A stretch of 64,000 nucleotides of DNA from Lachnospiraceae bacterium. GTDB lineage: Bacteria; Bacillota; Clostridia; Lachnospirales; Lachnospiraceae. The stretch is taken from NCBI GenBank assembly GCA_003862155.1, contig QOUV01000003.1, positions 62,001-126,000 on the forward strand, given 5' to 3'. The notes under the pieces were generated by a model. The model did no database searches and was not told the origin of the DNA. It was given only the letters and a program-made list of their open reading frames with translations. A program made the position numbers and the translations under genes. Positions 47,173 through 56,170 of this stretch are shown in pieces (the stretch's first letter is position 1; every line of letters begins with the position of its first letter).

Positions 47173-47709
47173 TTAACTTACTTTCGGGCAGCCGCTGCAT
47201 CCGCTGCATCCCGGCCCTATCTGTCTTCCAGCTTCATAAAGCGAATCGATGATACAGACAGCCTGAGCTGAAATTCCTTCGCCTCTTCCTGTAAAACCAA
47301 GCTTCTCTTCAGTCGTGGCTTTTACATTTACCATATTATCTGATATCTGAAGGTCTTTGGCAATATTTTTTTTCATATCTTCTATATACGGCCGCATCTT
47401 CGGTGCCTGGGCAATGATCGTGGCGTCTATATTTCCGACCACATAGCCCTCTTTAAGAAGCATCTGACCGACTTCGCGGAGCAATGCCCTCGAGTCCGCG
47501 CCCTTGTATCTGTCATCGTTATCCGGAAAATGAAGTCCTATATCGCCAAGCCCCGCAGCGCCAAGCAGCGCATCCATTACCGCATGCAGCAGCACATCGG
47601 CATCGGAGTGGCCGAGCAGGCCTCTATCATATGGAATATGTACGCCGCCGATGATAAGGTCTCTGCCTTCAACGAGCCGGTGCACATCGTAGCCGTTTCC
47701 AATACGCAA
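47173..47709 (-). CDS. ispF: 2-C-methyl-D-erythritol 2,4-cyclodiphosphate synthase with Cys-rich tail
   Basis: A 178-residue MEP-pathway enzyme. It has [14 protein letters not shown] (metal Asp and His), [23 protein letters not shown], and [20 protein letters not shown]. It is about 18 residues longer than usual because of a C-terminal tail [14 protein letters not shown]. The start is TTG at 47709, just after GAGG. A longer frame reaching 47739 would start inside a terminator hairpin and is rejected. ispD is absent here. Confidence 0.95.
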   Translation of the reverse strand: MRIGNGYDVHRLVEGRDLIIGGVHIPYDRGLLGHSDADVLLHAVMDALLGAAGLGDIGLHFPDNDDRYKGADSRALLREVGQMLLKEGYVVGNIDATIIAQAPKMRPYIEDMKKNIAKDLQISDNMVNVKATTEEKLGFTGRGEGISAQAVCIIDSLYEAGRQIGPGCSGCSGCPKVS

Positions 47710-47721
47710 ATAATCACCTCT

Positions 47722-47757
47722 AAAACAAAAGGCTGTCACATCCGAGATGCAACAGCC
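47722..47757 (-). terminator. Terminator of the tRNA-Val/tRNA-Met operon
   Basis: A 12-base arm pair GGCTGTTGCATC/GATGTGACAGCC (one mismatch and one G-T pair) with a three-base loop, then TTTTGTTTT on the minus strand. It ends 13 bases before the ispF start codon. Confidence 0.82.
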
Positions 47758-47768
47758 CTTAGAAACAG

Positions 47769-47842
47769 TAGCGAGAAAGAGATTCGAACTCTTGACACCA
47801 CGGGTATGAACCGTGTGCTCTAGCCAGCTGAGCTATCTCGCC
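47769..47842 (-). tRNA. tRNA-Met, elongator type (anticodon CAT)
   Basis: 74 bases. Acceptor GGCGAGA/TCTCGCT with a terminal G-U pair, anticodon stem CACGG/CCGTG and loop TTCATAC. The first pair and the GGTTCATACCC context fit elongator Met better than initiator or Ile2. CCA is not encoded. Confidence 0.92.
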
Positions 47843-47868
47843 ACAGAAACTATAAATAAGTTCCTGAA

Positions 47869-47941
47869 TGGGACCTATAGGGCTCGAACCTATGACCTCC
47901 TGCTTGTAAGGCAGATGCTCTCCCAGCTGAGCTAAGATCCC
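47869..47941 (-). tRNA. tRNA-Val (anticodon TAC)
   Basis: 73 bases. Acceptor GGGATCT/AGGTCCC with one T-G pair, anticodon stem TCTGC/GCAGG, loop CTTACAA with anticodon TAC, T arm ATAGGTTCGAGCCCTAT. CCA is not encoded. It is transcribed first, 26 bp before tRNA-Met. Confidence 0.95.
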
Positions 47942-47980
47942 ATATTCAATTCGCGCTCTTTTGTTTCACGCGACTTGAAT

Positions 47981-48009
47981 ATACTACCAAACCCCGGCAG
48001 CAATGTCAA
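47981..48009 (-). promoter_or_regulatory. Promoter of the tRNA-Val/tRNA-Met operon
   Basis: Minus strand TTGACA (48009-48004), a 17-bp spacer and TAGTAT (47986-47981). Confidence 0.8.
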
Positions 48010-48028
48010 GGGGTATTTTAAAAATATT

Positions 48029-50488
48029 TTACATAGCCAGAGCTTTTCCGTTATTCTGCTGCTTATCTTCAGCCAGAAGTCTGTCGACAAGCTTTACACA
48101 TTCGGCAGCATCAGCTGAATAGCCGTCCGCTCCGATCTCATCACTGTAAGACGGCGTGATACAGGCGCCGCCGATCACGATCCTGCACGACGGGTAGCGC
48201 TCATTTCTAAGCTTTACAACTTCCTTCATATGGACCATAGTCGTAGTCATAAGAGCTGAAAGTCCGATAACTGAGGCTTTGCTGTTTATCGCAGCCTCAA
48301 TTATATCCTCTGCCTTTACATCTTTTCCGAGGTCAATGACATTGTAGCCGTAGTTTTTAAGCATGAGGACTACGAGATTTTTTCCAATGTCGTGAATGTC
48401 ACCCTCGACAGTCGCGCAGACTACCGTCTCCTTCTGCTCTGAAGAATCCTTTTTAAGGAGAGGCTCAATGACTGCAACGCCCTTCTCCATCGCATTCGCA
48501 CCTGATATCATCTGAGGCAGGAAATATTTTTTCTGCTCATATAGTTCTCCCACCATCTGAATGCCGGCGATAAGATCTGTATTTAAAATTTCCTTCGGGT
48601 CGCGGCCATTGGCAATGTCTTTTTTTACAAGCTCCTGGATGTGAGTCGTATCGCCCTTTACTACAGCCTCCATCACTGGTGAGAGGTCCGACTTTTTCTC
48701 CTGAACAGAACCGGAAGTTTTACTTCCGACGGTCGAGACAGTAACATCAGCCTCAGCTGCGGTCTTTAAGTATCTCTCCGTCGCTCCCTCTCTGCAGAGC
48801 AGCATGTCACCTGCCAGAGCGGTCAGCATAAGAAGCTTCTGCGAAGGATTTGCTATAGCCATCGTAAGGCCGTGAGCTATTGCCATATTTAAAAATGCCG
48901 TATTTACAAATGCTCTCTCCGGCAGGCCGAACGAAATATTCGAAAGCCCGCAGACCGTAGGCAGTCCCCTTCTGTGACAGTAGTCAATTGTAGAAAAGCA
49001 TTTAACAGCGCTCTCCTGATCGGCTCCTACTGTAGCTACAAGAACGTCCACAACAGCTCTATTTTCAGACATGCCTGCTGCCTTTACTGCCGCAAGAACT
49101 CTTTCGAGGTTCGCATGCTTCTCCTCAAGAGTCTTCGGAAGTCCGGCAGATGAGAGGGGAAGTACGATAAACATAGCCCCGTATTTTTTGGCAATAGGGA
49201 GCATCTTCTCCATTCTCTCCTCTTCACCTGAAATCGAGTTGATAAGAGCTCTTCCCGGGTATCTGCGAAGCGCCGCCTCCATAACTTCAGGATAGCTCGT
49301 ATCGATGCAGAGCGGCAGGTCGGTCTCGTATGTCACCTCGTCAATGGCGCGAAGCATCATCTCCTTCTCATCGATTCCGTTCGTGCCCATGTTTATATCT
49401 AAGATCGCGGCGCCGTTCTCCTCCTGGCTTCTGGCAAAATCCTTTACCATATCGAGTGAACCAGATCTAAGCTCCGCCTGAAGCTTCTTTTTTCCAGTAG
49501 GATTTATCCTCTCGCCAATGACTAAAAACTGCTTCCCCGGCTCGATCTCCTGCACTTTTCTCTCGGAAGAGATAACTCTCTCAGTGACAGGATCCGGTTT
49601 TAGTGTGCAAAGATCCCTGGTCTTTTCGACCATCGCCCTTATATGGGCAGGAGTCGTTCCACAGCAGCCGCCGATTATCGTGGCTCCTGCCTTTACAAGA
49701 GACACCATGTTATCTGAAAATTCTTCAGGTGAGAGTCTGTAGACAGTCTCGTCATTTATCAGCTCAGGGATTCCGTCGTTTGGCTTTGCGATGATCGGAA
49801 CAGTCGCATACCTTCTCATTTCCTCGATCAGCGGGACCATCTTCTCAGGACCTGTCGAGCAGTTTAAGCCTATCGCGTCAGCCCCGAGCGACTGGAGCAC
49901 TACAGTGGCCTCTGCGGGAGCAGTTCCGTATAGAGTCTTTCCGTCCTCATTGTAGGTCATCGAAGTCAGAGCCGGCATATCAGGGGCAGTTTCCTTTACC
50001 GCGAGAAGTGCAGCCCTTGTCTCCTGAAGGCTCATCATCGTCTCTATGAAAAATAAGTCGACGCCGCCATCGATAAGGGCAGCAGCCTGCTCTTTGTAAA
50101 CGTCTACGAGATCCTCGAAATCGAGTTCTCCCAGAGGCGCAAGCTGCTGGCCAGTCATAGTGATATCTCCGGCGACAAGGCACTTTCCGTCAGTCGCCTT
50201 TCTGGTATTTCTGGCAAGTGTTGCATTAATCGAGTACACCTGATCTTCGAGTCCGTATTCCTTCAGCTTTATCCTGTTTGCAGCAAAAGAGGGAGCGAGC
50301 ACTATCTGGCTTCCGGCCTCCATGTAGTCGTGCTGAAGTTTTGATATTGGCAAGGGGTTATCAGCCATCCACTTCTCGGGGCAGACTCCCCCGGGCATAC
50401 CAGCCTTCATCATATTTGTCCCGACAGCTCCGTCGAGAAACACCGGATGTGCATTTTTAAAAAGATCTTTAAATTCAGTAACAGTCAA
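48029..50488 (-). CDS. metH: Cobalamin-dependent methionine synthase lacking the reactivation domain
   Basis: An 819-residue MetH. The homocysteine-binding domain is at 1-290 (FLDGAVGTNM, zinc ligands near IGGCCGTTPAHIRAM), and the methyltetrahydrofolate domain begins LVIGERINPTGKKK. The helical cap is near 620-685, and a B12-binding domain has GDIHDIG with lower-ligand His699. It ends about residue 819 with no AdoMet-binding reactivation domain, as in several anaerobes, where reactivation needs a separate protein. It follows the YitJ-type fusion by nine bases in one operon. Confidence 0.95.
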   Translation of the reverse strand: MTVTEFKDLFKNAHPVFLDGAVGTNMMKAGMPGGVCPEKWMADNPLPISKLQHDYMEAGSQIVLAPSFAANRIKLKEYGLEDQVYSINATLARNTRKATDGKCLVAGDITMTGQQLAPLGELDFEDLVDVYKEQAAALIDGGVDLFFIETMMSLQETRAALLAVKETAPDMPALTSMTYNEDGKTLYGTAPAEATVVLQSLGADAIGLNCSTGPEKMVPLIEEMRRYATVPIIAKPNDGIPELINDETVYRLSPEEFSDNMVSLVKAGATIIGGCCGTTPAHIRAMVEKTRDLCTLKPDPVTERVISSERKVQEIEPGKQFLVIGERINPTGKKKLQAELRSGSLDMVKDFARSQEENGAAILDINMGTNGIDEKEMMLRAIDEVTYETDLPLCIDTSYPEVMEAALRRYPGRALINSISGEEERMEKMLPIAKKYGAMFIVLPLSSAGLPKTLEEKHANLERVLAAVKAAGMSENRAVVDVLVATVGADQESAVKCFSTIDYCHRRGLPTVCGLSNISFGLPERAFVNTAFLNMAIAHGLTMAIANPSQKLLMLTALAGDMLLCREGATERYLKTAAEADVTVSTVGSKTSGSVQEKKSDLSPVMEAVVKGDTTHIQELVKKDIANGRDPKEILNTDLIAGIQMVGELYEQKKYFLPQMISGANAMEKGVAVIEPLLKKDSSEQKETVVCATVEGDIHDIGKNLVVLMLKNYGYNVIDLGKDVKAEDIIEAAINSKASVIGLSALMTTTMVHMKEVVKLRNERYPSCRIVIGGACITPSYSDEIGADGYSADAAECVKLVDRLLAEDKQQNNGKALAM

Positions 50489-50497
50489 ATTTCTCCC

Positions 50498-52270
50498 TCA
50501 TTTCCTGATTTGTTTAATAATATCGCAGATCAGCTTCACCCTGTTGAAAGGCACCATAAAGTAGTAGCCGTCTGTCATTTCTCTCATTTTATCAGCAATG
50601 TCAAGGCTTACGCTGACAGCGACCTTTTCAGCTTCTTCGCGGCTCATGTCCGGACTGTAGAGGTTTACAATGCTTTCCGGTACATGGATTCCAGGCATCT
50701 CATTCGCCATAAAAGTGGCATTTTTATAACTTACAAGCGGCATGATACCCGCGATTATCTTCGCACCGGTCATTTTTTTAAGGAGAGAAAGTCGCTCTAT
50801 ATCGTCATCTCCATACACTGGCTGTGTCAGGAAAAAAGAGCATCCCTGCTCCATTTTAAGCTTCATGCGCCTTGCGATCGCTTCGGCATTTCTCCCGTGG
50901 TAATTCAAGGCGCCTCCGTAGACAATCCTGTCAGCCGAGAAATCATCCTCGTTTAAGAGCTTCGCCATATTCATGAAGCGTATCGAATTGTAATCAAAAA
51001 CCGATGTGACCTGGCTCCTGTCGGCGGCAGGCACCGGATCCCCTGTTATCATAAGAAAATGCCTGAGTCCTGCCGCATAGCTTCCCAGAAGACAGCCGCG
51101 AAGTCCGATCAGATTTCTGTCGCGGCAGGCCACATGCGGCATTACATCTGTCCCGGTCTCCTTCTGCATCATAGCACCTAGAAGCATCGGATCCATCCTG
51201 CTCCTTCCCATTGGCGAATCGGAAAGAGTTATGATGTCAACGTCAGCTTTAGAGAGAGTCCTGGCTGAATTCATAACCTTTGTGATATCGCTCCCAAAAG
51301 GCGGGTCAAGCTCGACTACGATCGGCTTTTCGTCGTTCACAAGCTTCTTGTAAAATGAAGAAAACGTTCTCGTTTTCTTGTCAAATGCCTCAACTATCTT
51401 TCTTTCCCCTGACTTTTTCCCTGAGAAGGTCTCCCCAAGTTTCTTTATAAACTCAGGGGTCGTACCGCAGCAGCCACCGATTATATCGGCTCCGCTTGAG
51501 ACGATATCTTTCATTTTTTCAGTAAAAAAGCTGCTGTCGCCACTGAATATCTGTCTGCCTCTTAAGTTGTAAGGGTAGCCGGCGTTTGGCAGCACCATGA
51601 ATGGCTTGTCAGTATAAAATGACACTTTTTTAATGATATCTGCCATGTGTGAGGCTCCGACGCCGCAGTTGAAACCGAAGGCGTCTATGTTTTCCTCTGA
51701 TGCCCCGAACTGCATGATATTGTCAGCCGAGAGTCCGCCTGTCGTCATACCATTCTTGTTTACAGAGAAAGTCACGATGATCTGAGCCTTTGGGTTCTTT
51801 TCCTTAATATACGAAAAAATCTCTGAAAGTCCCTCTGTCTGAGTCTGGGTTTCGAAGTCGAATACATCCGCTCCGGCGGCTAAAAAGGCGTCCAGCACCG
51901 GCTTTATATCAGAGAGGATATGCCCTTCCATCGCCGGATCAAAGAGAGTCCCGATATCGGCAGCGACGATCACATCCCTCCCGGATTCTTTTGCAGCTTC
52001 TCTTGCGAGCTCATACGATTTAGAAGCGATCTCGGCCTTTAATTCATCTGATTCGATAAATGGCCCCACGCAGGCAAAGCTGTCGGTGCGGATAAGAACT
52101 GCCCCGGCATCGATATAGCTCTTGTGGATATTTTTTATGCGATCAGGATTATCAAGCACCGCCATCTCTACGATGTTCTCGTCGTCCGGATAGAGGCTCT
52201 GGTAATACGTCCCCATGGCGCCATCTGCCAAAATTATCTGCTGTTGCGCTAAATCACTAATTTTACTCAA
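50498..52270 (-). CDS. Fused homocysteine methyltransferase / methylenetetrahydrofolate reductase (YitJ-like)
   Basis: A 590-residue two-domain protein. Residues 1-290 form a homocysteine S-methyltransferase domain (ILADGAMGTYYQ, then IGGCCGTTPEFIKK for zinc binding). Residues about 310-590 form an MTHFR flavoprotein domain (VVELDPPFGSD, HVACRDRNL, FLTQPVYGDDDIERL). The same fusion is Bacillus subtilis YitJ. It would reduce methylene-THF to methyl-THF for the MetH that follows. The start is TTG, eight bases after GGAGG. No S-box leader is seen; two palindromes lie upstream. Confidence 0.93.
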   Translation of the reverse strand: MSKISDLAQQQIILADGAMGTYYQSLYPDDENIVEMAVLDNPDRIKNIHKSYIDAGAVLIRTDSFACVGPFIESDELKAEIASKSYELAREAAKESGRDVIVAADIGTLFDPAMEGHILSDIKPVLDAFLAAGADVFDFETQTQTEGLSEIFSYIKEKNPKAQIIVTFSVNKNGMTTGGLSADNIMQFGASEENIDAFGFNCGVGASHMADIIKKVSFYTDKPFMVLPNAGYPYNLRGRQIFSGDSSFFTEKMKDIVSSGADIIGGCCGTTPEFIKKLGETFSGKKSGERKIVEAFDKKTRTFSSFYKKLVNDEKPIVVELDPPFGSDITKVMNSARTLSKADVDIITLSDSPMGRSRMDPMLLGAMMQKETGTDVMPHVACRDRNLIGLRGCLLGSYAAGLRHFLMITGDPVPAADRSQVTSVFDYNSIRFMNMAKLLNEDDFSADRIVYGGALNYHGRNAEAIARRMKLKMEQGCSFFLTQPVYGDDDIERLSLLKKMTGAKIIAGIMPLVSYKNATFMANEMPGIHVPESIVNLYSPDMSREEAEKVAVSVSLDIADKMREMTDGYYFMVPFNRVKLICDIIKQIRK

Positions 52271-52301
52271 AGATCAAAGCCTCCAGAATTCAAAGATATC
52301 C

Positions 52302-52338
52302 CCTGCATGCAGGTACAAGGTAAGTCTAACACTTAGAC
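52302..52338. promoter_or_regulatory. Two palindromes upstream of the methionine-synthesis operon
   Basis: CCTGCATGCAGG (52302-52313) is a perfect 12-bp palindrome. GTCTAACACTTAGAC (52324-52338) has six-bp arms around three bases. Both lie 30-70 bp upstream of the TTG start and could be operators or a leader hairpin. A weak promoter, TTGTTA, 17 bp, TAGACT, overlaps the second. Confidence 0.45.
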
Positions 52339-52365
52339 ATGGTTTTAACAAGAAAAAACGCTTTA

Positions 52366-52394
52366 TTGTCTTTTGGCTCTTTTTATGGTAAAAT
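52366..52394 (+). promoter_or_regulatory. Promoter of the FAD-dependent dehydrogenase gene
   Basis: TTGTCT (52366-52371), a 17-bp spacer and TAAAAT (52389-52394), 37 bp before the start codon. Confidence 0.65.
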
Positions 52395-52431
52395 AATAAC
52401 TCGATTTTTTACATTAAAAGAGGAAATTATT

Positions 52432-53823
52432 ATGAATAGTTATGATGTGATAATTATCGGCGCAGGTCCAGGCGGTATCTACGCCTGCTATGAATTGACA
52501 AAGAAGGCCCCTGATTTGAAGATCGGTCTCTTCGAGGAGGGAACCCCTCTTAAGGACCGTCACTGTCCTATTGATGGAAAGAAGATAAAGAGCTGCATTC
52601 ACTGCAGGAGCTGCTCTATTATGAATGGCTTTGGCGGCGCAGGAGCTTTTTCTGATGGAAAATATAACATCACAAATGACTTCGGCGGCACTCTCTACGA
52701 GTACATCGGCCGCGACAAGGCCATGGAGCTGATGAGATATGTAGACAATATAAATATGGCAAACGGAGGCGAAGGTACTAAGCTCTACTCGACAGCCGGC
52801 TCAGCATTCAAGACACTCTGCATGCAGAACGGCCTGCAGCTTCTCGACGCGTCTGTCCGCCACCTTGGAACCGACAAGAACTACATAGTCCTTGAGCATC
52901 TCTACGACATGCTTAAAGACAAAGTGGATTTTCACTTCAATACACCGGTCAGATCTATCGAAGCTGTAAAGAATGGCGAGAGCTATATTTACAGGATTCA
53001 CACTGATTCAGAAGACTACGATGCGCCGAAGTGCATCGTTTCAGTCGGCAGGAGCGGTTCGAAGTGGATGGAGTCCGTCTGCGACGACCTGGGAATTAAC
53101 ACCAAGAGCAACCGTGTGGATATCGGTGTCCGCGTTGAGCTTGCCGCCCCTATATTCGAGCACATCACGAAAGATCTGTACGAGGGCAAGATCGTCTACC
53201 GCACGAAGAAATTCGAAGACAAGGTCCGCACTTTCTGCATGAACCCTCATGGAATTGTTGTAAATGAAAACACTAACGGGATCATCACTGTAAATGGTCA
53301 CAGTTTCGAAGACTCCTCGAAAAAGACAGAGAACACGAACTTTGCGCTTCTCGTTTCAAAGCACTTCTCCGAGCCATTCCACGATTCAAACGGCTACGGC
53401 GAGAGCATCGCGAAACTTTCAAATATGCTCGGCGGCGGTGTTATAGTTCAGAGATTCGGAGACTTAGAGAGAGGAAGACGCTCGACTGTAAAGCGTATTG
53501 AAGAGAGCACTGTTCACCCTACTCTTAATGCCACACCGGGAGATCTCTCACTTGTCCTTCCGAAGAGAATACTCGACGGAATTATCGAAATGATCTATGC
53601 TCTTGACAGGATCGCCCCTGGAACCGCCGGAGACGACACTCTGCTCTATGGAGTTGAAGTCAAGTTTTACAATATGCAGGTGGAATTAGACGACCATCTC
53701 GAGACCTGCTATCCAGGTCTCTACATGATCGGAGATGGCACCGGCGTGACACATTCACTGTCCCACGCCTCTGCCAGCGGAGTATTTGTAGCCGATGAGA
53801 TAGCTGGAGAGAATGAGGACTGA
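52432..53823 (+). CDS. FAD-dependent dehydrogenase of unknown substrate
   Basis: A 463-residue flavoprotein. The N-terminal dinucleotide fold is VIIIGAGPGGIYACYEL. A Cys-rich insertion follows: CPIDGKKIKSCIHCRSC, residues about 43-60. The next part, GGAGAFSDGKYN, and the C-terminal YPGLYMIGDGTGVTHSLSHA belong to a widespread, poorly characterised FAD dehydrogenase family (COG2509-like). ATG at 52432 has GAGG upstream; a frame extending to 52339 covers the promoter and is rejected. It ends exactly where the opposite SPFH gene ends. Confidence 0.88.
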   Translation: MNSYDVIIIGAGPGGIYACYELTKKAPDLKIGLFEEGTPLKDRHCPIDGKKIKSCIHCRSCSIMNGFGGAGAFSDGKYNITNDFGGTLYEYIGRDKAMELMRYVDNINMANGGEGTKLYSTAGSAFKTLCMQNGLQLLDASVRHLGTDKNYIVLEHLYDMLKDKVDFHFNTPVRSIEAVKNGESYIYRIHTDSEDYDAPKCIVSVGRSGSKWMESVCDDLGINTKSNRVDIGVRVELAAPIFEHITKDLYEGKIVYRTKKFEDKVRTFCMNPHGIVVNENTNGIITVNGHSFEDSSKKTENTNFALLVSKHFSEPFHDSNGYGESIAKLSNMLGGGVIVQRFGDLERGRRSTVKRIEESTVHPTLNATPGDLSLVLPKRILDGIIEMIYALDRIAPGTAGDDTLLYGVEVKFYNMQVELDDHLETCYPGLYMIGDGTGVTHSLSHASASGVFVADEIAGENED

Positions 53824-53838
53824 TCAATCCTCATTCTC
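53809..53838. repeat. 30-bp palindrome over two convergent stop codons
   Basis: Arms GAGAATGAGGA/TCCTCATTCTC surround TGATCA with one C/A mismatch. The palindrome encodes the last residues of both convergent genes (each ending Asn-Glu-Asp) and includes both TGA stops. There is no T run. Confidence 0.8.
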
Positions 53839-54882
53839 TTCATTTTCTTCGTCAGCTTCCTCTTCATTTTCCATTGCTTTTGAAGTTCGTGCCACCTGCT
53901 GATGAATCTTACTGTCAGACCTCGGAGAAAGGGCGATATTCATGTGAGGATCGCTCATATCCGGGGCCTTTTTCGGTTTAATTGAAGCGTCTGCAAAGGC
54001 AGATTTCAGACCCTCTCCGAAGATCTCAGCGTTTGATACTTCGTCGATAAGTGAAGCAGGCATGAAAATCTTTGTAGCATTTCCATTCGCAACACCCTGA
54101 ATAGCCTCGTACCCCTTCAGTTTTAAAATCTCAGGTGAAACGCCTGTTTCAGTCAGAGTCTTTAAAGCGTAAGCCTCTGCATCGGCGCGGAGTCTCGTGG
54201 CTTTTGCCTCACCTTCGGCCCTTGCAACGGAAGCCTCAGCTTCTGCCTGGGCAGCAAGGACCTTTGCCTGCTTATCACCTTCGGCGGTAGTCACGACTGA
54301 CTGCTTGTGAGCCTCAGCCTCTGTGATAGCCTGTCTCTTTTCGCGCTCAGCCCTCATCTGCTTGGTCATCACTTCCTGAATGTCCTTAGGCGGCTGAATG
54401 TTCTTCACCTCGACACGGGTGATCTTGATGCCCCACTCATCTGTCGCCTCATCAAGTTCGGTCTGAAGCTTCGCATTTATCGTATCCCGCGAGGTCAATG
54501 TCTCATCGAACGTCAGCGCGCCGACTAAATTCCTGAGTGTCGTCGCCGAGAGAGTCTCAACACCCTGATTAGGGTTCGAGATCTTGTAGGTATAGAGCTT
54601 TGAGTCGAAGACTTTCATGTACACGACCGAATCGATCATCATCGTGACATTGTCCTTTGTGATAACAGGCTGCGGCGGAAAATCGAGCACCCTCTCCTTT
54701 AAAGACACCCGTGATCTGACCGTCTCGACGAACGGGATTTTAAAATTGACACCCGCATGCATTGTACGGTTGTACTTTCCAAGCCGCTCCACGATCGTCT
54801 CGTTTGACTCCGGGACAATCTTAATAGTCGCCGCCAGAACGATGATCACTACAATAAGTATCACGATAAAAAAAATCCCCAT
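53824..54882 (-). CDS. SPFH/band 7 membrane protein (QmcA/HflK-like)
   Basis: A 352-residue protein with one N-terminal membrane helix (residues 3-22), then an SPFH domain (ETIVERLGKYNRTMHAGVNF). A long coiled coil rich in Ala/Glu (about 180-250, including AEAEASVARAEGEAKATRLR) follows, and a C-terminal tail very rich in Glu, Asp and Asn. Such proteins form large rings that organise membrane proteases or lipid domains. NfeD, the common partner, is not adjacent. SD-like GAGAGG precedes ATG. Confidence 0.92.
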   Translation of the reverse strand: MGIFFIVILIVVIIVLAATIKIVPESNETIVERLGKYNRTMHAGVNFKIPFVETVRSRVSLKERVLDFPPQPVITKDNVTMMIDSVVYMKVFDSKLYTYKISNPNQGVETLSATTLRNLVGALTFDETLTSRDTINAKLQTELDEATDEWGIKITRVEVKNIQPPKDIQEVMTKQMRAEREKRQAITEAEAHKQSVVTTAEGDKQAKVLAAQAEAEASVARAEGEAKATRLRADAEAYALKTLTETGVSPEILKLKGYEAIQGVANGNATKIFMPASLIDEVSNAEIFGEGLKSAFADASIKPKKAPDMSDPHMNIALSPRSDSKIHQQVARTSKAMENEEEADEENEENED

Positions 54883-54927
54883 AATCTGCCTCTCTTTCCC
54901 TGAAAAAGAAATTGTTTTGTTAAGGAA

Positions 54928-54955
54928 ATTTTAACAGATTACGGTGATTTGTCAA
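54928..54955 (-). promoter_or_regulatory. Promoter of the SPFH gene
   Basis: Minus strand TTGACA (54955-54950), a 16-bp spacer and TAAAAT (54933-54928). Confidence 0.65.
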
Positions 54956-55017
54956 CGAAATTAATGTAAAGTCTGTGTAACCCCAGTCTGATTCAAACCC
55001 AGATGGAAGTAGTATTC

Positions 55018-56136
55018 TTATGCTTTCTTCCAACCGGAATCGATTCTCTCCTTCAGCTCGTCAAGAGGCCTGATACCGCTTAGTGCGTCATATTCAGTGA
55101 TGCATGACGCTCCTTCGGCTGCTGCCAGATGAAGGCAGTCCTCCGGTGAATAACCATTAAGAACAGCTGTAAGGAAAGCTGCGATACTCGTATCCCCAGC
55201 GCCGGTTCCGGAGAGAATACGGTCAGGTACATAACTTCTCTCAAATCTGGTAAAACCGCTCCATTCACGGGCATCAATTCCAAGAACAGATGGTATCCGG
55301 CTTAATGTGTCTTCATCTGCACAGCAGCAATACATGCCAGGCGCTCCGCATTTGAGCATGAGGATTTTAACTCCCATGTTCATACACTGATCCGCTATCG
55401 GTCTGATATCGGTTTCAGGATCTAAGATCGTCGTTATATCTCTGCCTGCCGCTCTCTTCTGCCAGGAATCAAAACGGTCTCTGTCGAGCATGAAACAAAG
55501 CTCCTCGATACTTGGCACAAAAATATCCACGTATGGAAGCGTCCTCTCGAGAATTCCCTTCCAATCCTGTTTTCCGGCTTCAGAAGATGAGTCAACTGCA
55601 GCTAAATCCAGAGATGTCGCAACTCCTGCGTCATGTACACGCTTGAAAAGTGCAGTCAATTCTTCACCACCATTTTGATACATCGAAGCCATAAGAGGCG
55701 GATATCCAAAATGAAAAAGTGCCGTGTCGTCCAGTGCTTCCTGTGGTACATCACCTGCATGAAAAATATCGTTGGCGCCGGGATTGTGAAGAAACATCCT
55801 GTCAATACCCGGTACAGCCAGCACGACCGAGTACGAAGTTCCGCTCTCGTCGGTGCGGATCATCCCGCGGTCCGCGTCATATTTTTTGAGGATCGCCATG
55901 ACCATATCGCCAAAAGCGTCATTTCCGATCTTTCCCATCAGCCTGACATCGGCTCCGAGAATTTTCATCGCAAGCCCGGTATTGGCAACTGAGCCTCCGG
56001 TGTGAACGTCTGCATTTCCGACTTCAATAAGCTTTCCCGGTTGGAAAATCTGCGCCGCATCTGTCACTTTTCTGTCAGGGAACCCTGGAGTGATATCGAG
56101 GCAGATGTGTCCTGCCGCTATAACTTTTTTTCCCAT
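55018..56136 (-). CDS. PfkB-family carbohydrate kinase
   Basis: A 372-residue ribokinase-like enzyme. Signature 1 is TGGSVANTGLAMKILGADVRL, near residues 47-67, and signature 2 is LSGTGAGDTSIAAFL near 308-322 with the catalytic Asp. It is longer than most family members by about 50 residues. The substrate is unknown. It lies 34 bp after a class II aldolase gene, so kinase and aldolase may split a keto-sugar phosphate together. Confidence 0.88.
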   Translation of the reverse strand: MGKKVIAAGHICLDITPGFPDRKVTDAAQIFQPGKLIEVGNADVHTGGSVANTGLAMKILGADVRLMGKIGNDAFGDMVMAILKKYDADRGMIRTDESGTSYSVVLAVPGIDRMFLHNPGANDIFHAGDVPQEALDDTALFHFGYPPLMASMYQNGGEELTALFKRVHDAGVATSLDLAAVDSSSEAGKQDWKGILERTLPYVDIFVPSIEELCFMLDRDRFDSWQKRAAGRDITTILDPETDIRPIADQCMNMGVKILMLKCGAPGMYCCCADEDTLSRIPSVLGIDAREWSGFTRFERSYVPDRILSGTGAGDTSIAAFLTAVLNGYSPEDCLHLAAAEGASCITEYDALSGIRPLDELKERIDSGWKKA

Positions 56137-56170
56137 AAATTTCTCCTAATATATTTTAAAAAATCTGACT

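Noticed and set aside
52271-52338. SAM riboswitch before the YitJ-type gene
   Set aside because: Too little space and none of the conserved S-box helices.
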